From: Eutrigla gurnardus
Taxonomy: Eukaryota > Chordata > Actinopteri > Perciformes > Triglidae
Length of the DNA: 64,000 nt
Assembly: GCA_963514095.1 (NCBI GenBank)
Contig: OY741268.1
Span: forward strand, 10,191,300 to 10,255,299
Direction: 5' to 3'
The notes under the pieces are model-generated. The model searched no databases, was not told the DNA's origin, and was given only the letters and a program-made list of their open reading frames with translations. Position 1 is the first letter of the stretch, and every line of letters starts with the position of its first letter. Below are positions 1 to 8,884 of this stretch, piece after piece. Made by a program: the position numbers and the translations under genes.

Positions 1-62
1 TTCACACAGACCACCTATATAAAGCTTTATTTGTGTACTGCTGTCATTTTACTCTGAACACA

Positions 63-769
63 ATGAGTAGGCGCCTGATAAGACGATTTTCTGCCAGAGA
101 GGCTTTTGACCTTTTTTTTTCAAACTGATGAAGAAGGGATTGAAGTTGAACCGGAAATAGAGGAGGATGTCTCAGAAATAGAAGACAACATCGATCCTGA
201 TTTTGACCCAGACCATTGTGAGACCGACCAGTCAACAGATGGTGAGGAAGAGGCACCTGAGGAAGAGGCACCTGAGATGACATTCCAGTCCAAGGATGGC
301 AACATGCTCTGGTATTCATCCACCCAGGACCGAGGAGGCAGAGCAAGAGTTTAGGATATTGTTAGGATGACGCCAGGGCCAACACGGAACACAACATCTC
401 ATGTGAATTACATCAAGTCCAGCTTCCAACTCTTTTTACCAGAGTCCATTATAGAAATTATACTGATGACAAACCTGGAGGGGAGGCGTGTGTTTACAGA
501 CACATGGAAAGCATTGAACCAGGTATACCTCCAAGCCTACATGGGTCTGTTGATTTTAGCAGGAGTATATCGGTCCAACAATGAGGCTACAGAAAGTCTG
601 TGGGATGCGGAGTCAGGGAGGCCTATATTCTGGTCAACTACGTCCCTGCAACAGTTTCATGTCCACTCACGAGTTATCTGATTTGATGACAAAACTTCAC
701 AACCTTTCCGACCTTGCCTACATTTGCAAGGCGCATTCCGACCTGATTGCAAAATGCCAATCCTGTGTG

Positions 770-770
<1 letters not shown>
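63..770 (+). pseudogene. piggyBac transposase (PGBD-like), broken
   Basis: The family cuts and pastes DNA at TTAA sites. The start is placed at the ATG at 63, which opens with MSRRLIRRFSAREAF, but a T run near 111-120 shifts the frame. The next frame (106-354) is a very acidic N-terminal region rich in Glu and Asp, as in PGBD proteins, ending at a stop. A further segment (367-681) carries the conserved stretch LLILAGVYRSNNEATESLW of the DDE_Tnp_1_7 domain and ends at HVHSRVI. The catalytic Asp residues and Cys-rich tail are absent: after about 680 the frame is lost and a CA repeat follows. The copy cannot encode an active enzyme. Confidence 0.85.
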
Positions 771-775
<5 letters not shown>

Positions 776-818
<43 letters not shown>

Positions 819-840
819 CCACACACACACACACACACAT
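776..840. repeat. (CA)n microsatellite
   Basis: Nearly pure CA dinucleotides with a short CCCC interruption near 815. Open frames across it on both strands are runs of His-Thr or Val-Cys and are not genes. Confidence 0.95.
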
Positions 841-1073
841 TCACACATGGATGATGTGTTCATGCTGATGATGTTTTGTGAATTTGGTCTCTGTTTGGAT
901 TTTTTTTTTTTTTTACAATACACGCAAATTTTGGTGTGTACAATTTCAATATTCACTGCAGTTATTCATGTAAACCAGTAGTCTGAGACATTGTTAACAG
1001 CTTAAAGGGGAGTAAAATAAAATTTGGTGATGATCAGTGTTTTTTGTGTTAATCTAAGAGCAGTTAAAACAGG

Positions 1074-1091
1074 CCGGTCAAATTTGACCGG
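1074..1091. repeat. 18-bp perfect palindrome near piggyBac 3' end
   Basis: CCGGTCAAATTTGACCGG equals its own reverse complement. It sits 42 bp inside the inferred piggyBac terminus, so it is a possible subterminal transposase site or cruciform. The role is inferred. Confidence 0.8.
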
Positions 1092-1139
1092 GAACACTAA
1101 AGTAAGGGGGGGAGAACGAACACGACACAAAGGTTAACA

Positions 1140-2090
1140 TCACGTGCTTCTGAGATCTCTGCATTTGTGACACCAGACAGTTTCATGCAGTATACCGTCA
1201 TGGCATTTGGTATGCACAATGCCCCTGCCACCTTTCAGCGACTTATGCACATGGTGTTGTCTGGTGTGGCAAACTGTGAGGCCTACCTTGATAACGTGGT
1301 AGTCTTTTCTGCTGACTGGCAGTCCCACGTGGAAACCCTGTCTGTTGTGTTTCAGTGCCTGCAAGATGCTTCCCTTACCCTGAATCTGGCAAAATGTGAG
1401 TTTGCCAAGGCCACCATCACTTATCTTGGCAAGAAGGTTGGTCAGGGTCAAGTTCAGCCAGTAGATGCCAAAATAACAGCTATCACTGAGTTCCCTGTTC
1501 CCACCACTAAGCGGGAACTGCGTCGCTTTCTTGGACTAGCTGGCTATTATAGAGGGTTCTGGCGTAACTTTGCTGCCATTGTGTCTCCTTTGACTGACCT
1601 CCTTAGCCCCACAAAGGATTTGTTTTGGGACACCAAGTGTGAGCTGGCTTTTCAGTCCGTAAAAGCTCTTCTCAGCTCTTCTCCAGTGTTGTTGGCTCCT
1701 GACTTTGCAGTGCCGTTTAAGTTGGAGGTTGATGCAAGCGGGACTGGTGCTGGTGCTGTATTGCTGCAAGAGGATTCTTCGGGTATCGATCATCCCATTT
1801 GCTACTTTTCCAAGAAGTTCTCCCCAGCCCAATGTAGGTATAGCACCATCGAAAAAGAGGCTTTAGCCATGCTCTGGGCCCTTCAACATTTTGAGGCCTA
1901 TGTTGGCTCAACACCACAGCCGGTGTTGATTTTCACTGATCACAACCCTCTTGTTTTCTTAAACCGCATGTACAATAACAACCAACGACTCATGCGGTGG
2001 GCTCTTATGGCCCAGAACTTTAACATAGAGATTCGGCACAGGAAGGGGTGTGATAATGTTGTGGCCGATGCCCTCTCACGTGTGTCATAA
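1140..2090 (+). pseudogene. Ty3/gypsy pol fragment: reverse transcriptase and RNase H
   Basis: An LTR-retrotransposon polymerase fragment. Its 5' part was separated by the piggyBac insertion at 1134-1137, and coding resumes in frame (SEISAFVTP). RT motifs visible are VMAFGMHNAPATFQRL and the catalytic box, which reads YLDN at 1284-1295 where YLDD is expected, so one metal-binding Asp is lost. RNase H follows (FKLEVDASGTGAGAVL, FTDHNPLVFL) and ends VVADALSRVS-stop. No integrase follows: a purine-rich tract and the LTR begin 34 bp after the stop. That order (RNase H last) is known for Gmr1-like Ty3/gypsy elements, where integrase precedes RT. Assignment to that group is inference, because the 5' half is not visible. 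Confidence 0.88.
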
Positions 2091-2123
2091 GATGTCGATG
2101 CTGACAGCATGGCTGTCACCTTT

Positions 2124-2133
2124 AGGGAGGGGG
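2124..2133 (+). promoter_or_regulatory. Polypurine tract of the Ty3/gypsy element
   Basis: The run AGGGAGGGGG lies directly before the LTR that starts TGTTACA, which is where plus-strand DNA synthesis is primed. Confidence 0.7.
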
Positions 2134-2389
2134 TGTTACATGTCATTGTATATGTATATATGTGTCTGTGTTTAAGGTGCAGTTTCCTGAAGGCTGATTG
2201 AGGGCACCTGCATGAAGCTGTGGGTGTGGCCTATATAAGTGGATCCTTCCCCCCCCCCGTCTCTCCTCCCTGGCACAAGATCCCAGCCTTTGTTTGTGTG
2301 TCTTTTATCTTGTAAATAAATGTTATTCTTTTGCATTACAACTAGCATGGTGTCCCTCAATGTGTTGTGGCTTTGAGCCGGTCATTACA
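2134..2389 (+). repeat. 3' LTR of the Gmr1-like Ty3/gypsy element
   Basis: A 256-bp segment starting TGTTACA and ending TCATTACA. It has a TATA-like box (TATATAAG, 2232-2239), an AATAAA signal at 2315-2320 and a GT-rich stretch after it, the usual promoter and polyadenylation layout of a short LTR. It follows a purine tract downstream of pol. A second LTR is not in the window, so the right edge rests on the TG...CA rule. Confidence 0.7.
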
Positions 2390-2626
2390 ATATGCATGGC
2401 TTTTTGGAGTTTGCTTATAGGTACACACACTTTCCCATCCAGTTTGGTTTTTATAGATTGTTATGAGAATTTTGGATGTTTGTCATTTATAATCAGAATC
2501 TTTGTCAGGTCAGACGTTGATCCACATCTCCTCTTTCTAACTGTTATTCTATGACTAAAATGATTGCCTGTTTGTGCGTAGTTAGGTGATATGAGCATGA
2601 GTGCCATATGACATGAGATAATTTCA
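2390..2626. other. No gene or known repeat recognised
   Basis: AT-rich spacer between the LTR and the duplicated repeat-protein region. Nothing supportable was seen. Confidence 0.6.
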
Positions 2627-3415
2627 GCTCCTGATTGCAGAGACCTGTTTTTCCCAGAACCTCCTCCTTCTGCTCCAGCTCCAGGGTTTGTTCTGGAGCC
2701 CTTTGTCAAATGCTTTGGCCCCCAGCCCATTCGTGCATTGAACCCTAATAATAATAATTATTGTTATTATTAATAATAATCGTTTTTTTATTTGTTAACT
2801 AAACTGGGAAGAAACCGGAGAACCCGGAGAAAACCCTGGAAAAAAAACATGAAACTGAAATTACAGTTTCAAATTCAATGAGCACTTAGGGTAATGTCTT
2901 TGAGTGCATGGGGGATAGCGTCATTCAGGTGTGTATTGTTTGGAAGGGATGGGAAACCTGTTAAAAACAACCTCACTGTTCTCTTTGTGAGCGAACTGCA
3001 GCTTATAGTGTTCCAAGTGCTCCTTGGTGGTTTGCACTATGACGTTTTGACCGGCTTTGTCCACCACTATGTTTGCTGGGGGACAGTATCGTGCATTTTT
3101 GTTGGGAATGAATGGGAACCTTGTTACCTTACCAAAAACCTCACTGTCCCCTCCGTCTAGCTACAGCTTGTTGCACTCCAAGTGCTGCTTGACGGCCCGG
3201 GTTTGCACTGAGGAAAATCCTCTCAATGCATCACCAGTTATGAACCGTTGGTCAGGCATCATCTCAGTACCTGGGGGCTGCAGCTTGTCGCAGTCAATGT
3301 GCTGCTCATCTCTCATATAAAACATTGGTCTCTGAACACAAGCTCTCCTAAAGGTCCCTCTCATGATCCGCGTACCAAGCTTCTTCTTTTTTTTTATCCG
3401 CATACTGAGCTCCAC
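2627..3415 (-). pseudogene. Decayed duplicate of the tandem-repeat protein gene
   Basis: This segment matches 3871-4560 at an offset of about 1258 bp, including the non-coding tail (dispersed GGAAACCGGAG-type sequence, then TAA-rich tract). On the minus strand it encodes the last repeat units and C-terminus of the protein at 4119-5570, with PPGTEMMPDQRFITGDALRG, VQTRAVKQHLECNKL and the RFPIPSKQYTPE motif. A stop follows QYTPE where the other copy reads Gly, and the N-terminal and most repeat units are missing. It is a truncated tandem duplicate, not an independent gene. Confidence 0.75.
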
Positions 3416-3870
3416 AGGATTGGTCAGAAGGGAGGTGCTTTTCTACACGTTAATCTCTTATCAGGAACATAACCTGCTAAGCACTTTGAAATGTTGCTGT
3501 TTTCATGACAAAAGTTGAGGAACCCCCCTCAGACTAAACATTGTTGTGTGACCTACCCTTCAAAAAAGAATAAGACATATCCCCCCCTGTTTTCCTCCAG
3601 TGACCCTTTTCATAAATACAGAACGGTCCCTTATGAAGGAGAATGTTTTGTTATTCCCCTTGTGTTCTGCAGTGATCTTATTTGCTGGAATCAGCAGGAA
3701 TCGGAGGCAACAGAGGTGCGAGTCATCAAAACTATAATACTTCTCACATTTACTGAATACAATCCGACTTCAGTTCACCACAGCTCCTGTTTTTTATAGA
3801 TCGCAACCTTTGCGTGGAAAGTGGCGTATACCTGTCCAGCTCCGTTTTGTGTGTAAACAAACTTTATAAA
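3416..3870. other. Spacer between the two copies, nothing recognised
   Basis: Separates the decayed and the long copy of the repeat-protein gene. Open frames here have no recognisable motif. Confidence 0.5.
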
Positions 3871-4060
3871 TGGGGCCCCAGCTCCTGATTGCAGAGACGT
3901 GTTTTTCCCGGAACCTCCTCCTTTTGCTCCAACTCCAGGGTTTGTTCTGGAGCCCTTTGTCGAATGCTTTGGCCCCCAGCCCATTCGTGCATTGAACCCT
4001 AATAATAATTATTATTGTTGTTATTAATAATAATAGTTTTTTTTATTTGTTAACTAAACT

Positions 4061-4110
4061 GGGAGGAAACCGGAGCACCCGGAGAAAACCCAAACATGTG
4101 GAGAACATGA
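4061..4110. repeat. Dispersed fish repeat (GGAGGAAACCGGAG type)
   Basis: GGGAGGAAACCGGAGCACCC followed by GGAGAAAACC and GGAGAACATG resembles a motif scattered widely in teleost genomes. A second copy lies at 2808-2850 because the whole block is duplicated. The family name is not assigned. Confidence 0.5.
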
Positions 4111-4118
4111 AACTGAAA

Positions 4119-5570
4119 TTACAGTTTCAAATTCAATGAGCACTTAGGGTAATGTCTTTGAGTGCATGGGGGATAGCGTCCTTCAGGTGTGTATTGTTTG
4201 GAAGGGATGGGAAACCTGTTAAAAACAACCTCACTGTTCTCTTTGTGAGCTAACTGGAGCTTACAGTGTTCCAAGTCCTCCTTGGTGGTTTGCACTATGA
4301 CGTTTTGACCAGCTTTGGTCTTGTGGTCAAACACCACCCTGTTTGCTGGGGGACAGTATCGTGCGTTTTTGTTGGGAATGAACGGGAACCTTGTTACATT
4401 ATCAAAAATCTCACTCTCCCCTCCGTCTAGCTGCAACTTGTTGCGCTCCAAGTGCTGCTTGACGGCCCGGATTTGCATTGTAGAACTTCTTTTGAATGCT
4501 TCACCAGTTATGGACTGGTGGTCAGGCACCATCTCAGTACCTGGGGCAGCGTGTTGTCCTTCCCTACTGTTCTCTTTGTAAGTTAGCTGCAACTTGTTGC
4601 GCTCTAAGTGCTGCTTGACGGCCCGGGTTTGCACTGTGGAAAATCCTTTCAATGCATCACCAGTTGTGGACCAATGGTCAGGCACCATCTCAGTACCTGG
4701 GGCAGCGTGTCGTCCTTCCCTACTGTTCTCTTTGTAAGTTAGCTGCAGCTTGTTGCACTCCAAGTGCTGCTTGACGGCCCGGGTTTGCACTGTGGAAAAT
4801 CCTTTCAATGCATCACCAGTTGTGGACCACTGGTCAGGCACCATCTCAGTACCTGGGGCAGCGTGTCGTCCTTCCCTACTGTTCTCTTTGTAAGTTAGCT
4901 GCAGCTTGTTGCACTCCAAGTGCTGCTTGACGGCCCGGGTTTGCACTGTGGAAAATCCCCTCAATGCATCACCAGTTATGGACTGGTGGTCAGGCACCAT
5001 CTCAGTTCCTGGGGCAGCTTTGTAAGTTAGCTGCAGCTTGTTGCGCTCAATGTGCTGCTTGACGGCCCGGGTTTGCCTTGTGGAAAATCCTCTCAATGCA
5101 TCACCAGTTATGGACTCGTAGTCAGACACCAGGTTATTACCTGGGGCAGCGTGTCGTCCTGCCCTACTGTTTTCTTTGGAAGTTAGCTGCAGCTTGTTGC
5201 GCTCCAAGTGCCTCTTGACGGATCGGGTTTGGGACTGGTGGTCAGGCACCATTTCAGTACCTGGGGGAGTGTGTCGTTCCCTTGCTTTCTTTGTTGCAAT
5301 GGGTGGGAGGCGTAGTGGATGAACCTTAAAAGTTTCAGGTTTGAAAGAACGCACGTAGTAGTAAATCTTGGGTTTCTCGGTTTGAGCAGGGAACTGTGGG
5401 TTGTCCATCTGCAACACTTTTGTTGTCCTTTCAATGTGGTGGGATACAAGCAACTGGTGAGAAAGCAGTTTGGTTGGAGCCTGTAGTCCTTTTGTACTCT
5501 GAGGAAGCCTACAGGAGATCAAAGGATTGCTGGTGGTGTCAGCTGTGACATCATTCATTCTTTGTGACAT
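4119..5570 (-). CDS. Uncharacterised tandem-repeat protein
   Basis: A long open frame of about 483 codons from the ATG at 5570 (the frame stays open upstream to a GTG at 5594). I do not recognise the family. Residues 1-100 are non-repetitive and basic (KIYYYVRSFKPETFKVHPLR). The middle carries about six copies of a roughly 52-residue unit with signature APGTEMVPDHQSITGDALRG, then FSTVQTRAVKQHLERNKLQL, then TYKENSREGRHA. The last 100 residues hold two diverged units with the theme RFPFIPNKNARYCPP. No signal peptide, membrane segment or catalytic motif is seen; composition is soluble, basic and Pro/Gly punctuated, as in some axonemal microtubule proteins. Two RFX-like half sites upstream fit a ciliary role, but this is inference only. 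It has no introns, so a retrocopy is possible. Confidence 0.6.
   Translation of the reverse strand: MSQRMNDVTADTTSNPLISCRLPQSTKGLQAPTKLLSHQLLVSHHIERTTKVLQMDNPQFPAQTEKPKIYYYVRSFKPETFKVHPLRLPPIATKKARERHTPPGTEMVPDHQSQTRSVKRHLERNKLQLTSKENSRAGRHAAPGNNLVSDYESITGDALRGFSTRQTRAVKQHIERNKLQLTYKAAPGTEMVPDHQSITGDALRGFSTVQTRAVKQHLECNKLQLTYKENSREGRHAAPGTEMVPDQWSTTGDALKGFSTVQTRAVKQHLECNKLQLTYKENSREGRHAAPGTEMVPDHWSTTGDALKGFSTVQTRAVKQHLERNKLQLTYKENSREGQHAAPGTEMVPDHQSITGEAFKRSSTMQIRAVKQHLERNKLQLDGGESEIFDNVTRFPFIPNKNARYCPPANRVVFDHKTKAGQNVIVQTTKEDLEHCKLQLAHKENSEVVFNRFPIPSKQYTPEGRYPPCTQRHYPKCSLNLKL
4440..5240 (-). repeat. Tandem ~156-bp coding repeats
   Basis: About six head-to-tail copies, each encoding the 52-residue unit. 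Adjacent units near 4560-4970 are almost identical, implying recent expansion or homogenisation, while units at either end are diverged. One unit (near 5020) lacks the KENSREGRH portion, a 36-bp in-frame deletion. Confidence 0.85.
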
Positions 5571-5620
5571 CACTGGGCTTTGATCCACAATCACTCTCCC
5601 CTCCCATTCTCCCCTCCTTG

Positions 5621-5637
5621 GTTACCGTTGCTATGCA
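5621..5637 (-). promoter_or_regulatory. RFX/X-box-like site upstream of the repeat-protein gene
   Basis: On the minus strand the sequence reads GCATAGCAACGGTAACC, with two RGYAAC half sites (AGCAAC, GGTAAC) spaced closely. It lies about 50 bp upstream of the ATG at 5570. RFX factors bind such half sites in cilia-gene promoters. The spacing is not a canonical X-box, so this is tentative. Confidence 0.3.
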
Positions 5638-5639
5638 CC

Positions 5640-6175
5640 TCAAGCTCTCTGCCGTGTCCAAATATGGCATGTTCCATGATAGTGATATATTCCAAATGGT
5701 TTTCAAACTAACACACATTTCTACACATTCTCATTCATGATACGGGAACTAATTTGTGTGTAAACTGTTAGAGGGGAAATTTAGGTGTGTTTCAATATTC
5801 ATCAAAATGTCAGCAGCTCCGAAAAAGGTACAAACAATTGTTGCTTACTGCCTCGTAGAGCTTGTGTAAATAAGGAATTGCTCGTAATTACAACATTAAT
5901 GCGTTCGGTGCTCTGTTATGTTCCCAATATGCAGATGCATTAAAAAAAAAAAAGCATTTAAAACATGATAAAGGATTAGAAATATATATGACATTTAGCT
6001 TGATTAGAGGGCAATGTGCATATTTTAGCATTTCCAACCTCTTCGCTTTCCCACAGAAGTGAATTGATCCGGTACTCTGGTTTTCCGGTAGATGATCTCC
6101 AGCAGTCTTAAACTTTACACAGTTTGGCTTCACAAGAGCTTCGAAATTGTGTCCGTGTCCAAGTGCAAAGACAAA
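5640..6175. other. Upstream region, nothing recognised
   Basis: AT-rich sequence with an A run near 5941. No coding or repeat family was identified. Confidence 0.5.
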
Positions 6176-6296
6176 GGTCCAATTCTGTGGCTGGTTCAGA
6201 TGAGGTTTAGTTCACAAGTTCACAACGTTGCTGTAAAATCCTCTCTCTCTGTTGACAGTGATTAAACCTCATCTGAACCAGACACACAATTGGACC
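6176..6296. repeat. Inverted repeat with 34-bp arms
   Basis: Arms 6176-6209 and 6263-6296 match with two mismatches (arm core CTGGTTCAGATGAGGTTTA) around a 53-bp centre. Short foldback; family unknown. Confidence 0.8.
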
Positions 6297-6372
6297 TGAA
6301 GAGTTTTGTCCCACAGTAGCCCTTTTATACCTGGCCTCAACGTTCTGTTGCACGTACTGACGTGTGTGTCTG

Positions 6373-7080
6373 TGTCACGCCACGGTGAGGGGTGTCTTGT
6401 CCTGGGTTTTGTGTCTCATCAACTTCTTGTTTTATTTTGAAAAGTAACTCTCCTCTCGTTTCAGGTCACTTACCCTTCCTCATGTGTCACCGGTGACGTC
6501 TTCCCTGATCTGATTGTTTCCACCTGTTTCCCATTATCCTCATGTGTCTTATAGTCTCCCCTTGTTCTGTGCCAGAGTGTTGTGTTTGTCGCGCACCCCA
6601 GGTCTTGTTTTCCAACTTTGTCCATGCTACGAGTTCGAGTTTGTATTTCTTTTCTTGATCCTCCTAAGTGAGTGACTTTTTGTTTGTAAATTTTCAAGTG
6701 TAGCTTTAGCCATAGTCATTCTTTCATTGTCAGTTGAGTTTTTGCCATTTTTGTTATACATTTTCAGAGCCAGAAAAGTTGTAGTAATTTGTGTTCATAG
6801 CATTTTTTCTTCTTTCGATTGGTGCGATTTTTGTTATTAATTTCCCTAGCCAGAGTAGTCTGAGTAATTTGTGTTTATAGCCATTTTCTTCTTCCTCCGA
6901 GTGGAGTGATTATTGTTATACATTTTCATAGTCTGACCAGTTGAGTATCTTGTGTTTCATAGCCCATTTATTTATCAATCTACTTAAGAAATCAATTGAA
7001 TAAACCAAGCTCACAATAAAAGCCTGATCCAATTGTTCCAATTCTGCTCCTGAGTCCTCCTTCCTAGTCTAGGCCTGACA
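6373..7080 (+). repeat. Solo LTR of a retrotransposon
   Basis: A 708-bp segment starting TGTCACG and ending GCCTGACA, flanked by GTCTG (6368-6372) and GTCCG (7081-7085), a 5-bp duplication with one change. No internal coding region is attached, as expected after recombination between two LTRs. It contains three diverged tandem copies of about 90 bp at 6700-6970 (each with GTAATTTGTGTT-like and TTGTTATACATTTTC-like parts) and AATAAA-like signals near 6999 and 7015. General layout resembles Ty3/gypsy LTRs of teleosts. Confidence 0.65.
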
Positions 7081-7085
7081 GTCCG

Positions 7086-7442
7086 AGCATCAGACTGAGT
7101 CCTGTATGCATGACACGACAGCTCAGCTAACGGTATTAGTTTCACTTTATTTAGCAGAGTTACCTCACGTCTTACTTATGCCTGGTTATTATTAAGCTCT
7201 GCTCAATAACATTTCACTTTAGTTAAAGAAGCTGTAACTCAAAAAATTTAGATTAATTCATTTTACTCATCAAGCCTCCCTGAAATACAAGACACGTTAG
7301 ATGGCATAAGCAGTTCTACAGAACAGACTAAAATGCCATAAAAAAATGTCAAAAACACTACACCACTATCATTATATAGTTTGTCGAAAAAATCACAGTC
7401 ATAGTATATTTTGTCCTAAAAGTTCATAGCATATAATGTTGT
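7086..7442. repeat. Degenerate ATAGTAT-rich tandem sequence, left part
   Basis: From about 7300 the sequence is a degenerate array of words like CATAGTATA and AAAAAGTCATAG. The same texture resumes at 8666-8868 and 16355-16560, so one AT-rich array was split by the hAT and L1 insertions. Confidence 0.5.
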
Positions 7443-7578
7443 CAAAATAGTAGGGGTGTGACGAGTTCTCGTACCACCGAGATTAAAGTCGACGATATTT
7501 CCCGTCGCGTTAAAAATCCATCTCGCGAGATTTGTGAGCTATACATAGCTGAGGTTTTACAGACAGCTGTTACTGACT

Positions 7579-8345
7579 AGGAGCTTAAAAAACCCAACCA
7601 CGGCATCGCTTATTGTTACTGACAATGCACATAATATCGACGTGGCCGTGCGCGACGCGGGATTGAAGTCGCACATCTGTTTTGCGCACACTATAAATCT
7701 TGCAACCCAAGCTGGCTTCGGTGTTCCCCGCTTCGCTCGTTTACTCGGGCGGGTGAGACGTGTGAAGGTGCGTGTCCACAGGCAGCGGTGTTTCCCCGCG
7801 TCCCATTCATTGTCTGTGTGAAAAGCTGTGCAATGCATTCTGGTAGCGTCGCGGCGAATGTCGAGAGACGGCGCGCGAGTTGGCCGCTCCTCATTTGCCT
7901 AAAATTGAAGTCGAATCTACTTTATGCTAATCAGAGGCGCCGGGCTCGACTCGCCGCCTCGGGAACGCTCGGGAACGCTCGGGAACGCTCGGCGCTCGGG
8001 AACGCTCACAAAAATGTGTTGTTTAAAGGAGAGCGCCTGTCAATCACCCTCTAGTGGCAGCCCACCAAGCGTGCAATACTGGGAAGCGGCGCGTCCACAC
8101 GCCCCTGTGGACACGTACCTTGACTGCTTTTTTTCATCGTAGTTCAGCGGCTACCGCGGTGAAAATGTCCAAGCAGAAACGGCTACAATTGCCATCACAC
8201 AAGTTAATCACGGGCACGTTGGATATGCTGGCTCGTTACCTTGAGCAGCAAGCTGCCATAGCAGCATCACCAGCCCAGAGTTAAGACAAAACTCCCGAAG
8301 CATTGATACACTTGACAGCTGCATTGTCAGAGATGCTGAAGATGC
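7579..8345 (+). pseudogene. hAT transposase remnant, interrupted
   Basis: From 7579 the plus strand reads through a hAT catalytic segment: SLIVTDNAHNIDVAV holds the second catalytic Asp region and CFAHTINLA the following conserved His/Asn motif. Coding is cut at about 7764 by a nested element and resumes after 8121 with FFHRSSAATAV, KLIT and DMLARYLEQQAAIAA. The usual RWNSS segment between KLIT and DMLARY is missing, and stops follow. The N-terminal BED finger and the C-terminal dimerisation domain are absent. Confidence 0.8.
7765..8121. mobile_element. Small GC-rich element nested in the hAT transposase
   Basis: Inverted ends AAGGTGCGTGTCCACAGG (7765-7782) and CCTGTGGACACGTACCTT (8104-8121) differ at one position. 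The transposase reading is interrupted exactly between them. The centre is GC-rich and includes a CGGGAACGCT tandem repeat (7960-8007). No clear target duplication is visible, so the superfamily is not assigned. Confidence 0.7.
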
Positions 8346-8665
8346 TGTAGTTGCAGCATGTTGTTCATGACATACTTGGTCAGGCTCCGTTTGCACTATT
8401 TGCACTCTGTATTGACAAAGTAGAACTTTGATTTGGTTTTGCACATATTTACACTTGGGAAAAATAAATATTTTATTTTATTTTAACTTTTATAAATTTT
8501 AGTTTCAGTTTAAATTTGTGAAAGAAGAAGTTTATTAAAAGATCATGCTTACATCATGCATGTAAATACATCTTAAAATCTCGTCTCGTCTCGTTCTCGT
8601 GAACCCAATATCATGTCTCGTCTCGTCTCGTGAGCGGAGTGTATCGTCACACCCCTACAAAATAG

Positions 8666-8868
8666 TATAGTATAGTATGGAATAATGATGATAAACATTT
8701 TTTTTTTAAATCATAGTATGGTCTATCATTACAAGTTATAGTTCATGGCACAGAAAATGGGATAAAAAGGAAAAAGTGTTACTATTAAAAAGTCACAATA
8801 TAATGCTGTAAAATGTCTGTGTTGTGTATAACATGTAAAAGTCATAATATAGCATAAAAAGTTGTGTG
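8666..8868. repeat. Degenerate ATAGTAT-rich tandem sequence, middle part
   Basis: Continuation of the array seen at 7300-7442; words such as AATATAGCATAAAAAGT recur. Confidence 0.5.
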
Positions 8869-8884
8869 TATATATATCATAGTA

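Larger units (their letters stand above)
1..1133 (+). mobile_element. piggyBac-type DNA transposon, 3' portion
   Basis: The left end lies outside the window. Transposase remnants run from about 63 to 770, then a CA microsatellite. The right end is placed at 1133: it ends in CACAAAGG directly before TTAA (1134-1137), the target sequence of piggyBac elements, and Ty3/gypsy RT coding sequence resumes in frame immediately after. An 18-bp perfect palindrome with core GGTCAAATTTGACC lies at 1074-1091, 42 bp inside this end. Seen: TTAA, palindrome, reading-frame resumption. Inferred: the exact right boundary. Confidence 0.75.
7451..8657 (+). mobile_element. hAT transposon, defective
   Basis: Terminal inverted repeats TAGGGGTGTGACGA (7451) and TCGTCACACCCCTA (ending 8657) are flanked by a perfect 8-bp duplication CAAAATAG (7443-7450 and 8658-8665), diagnostic of hAT. 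Subterminal CTCGT/CTCGTC repeats are frequent at both ends. The 1.2-kb body retains broken transposase pieces and carries a nested element. Confidence 0.92.

Noticed and set aside
724..981. His-Thr repeat protein
   Set aside because: Open frame created by the CA microsatellite.
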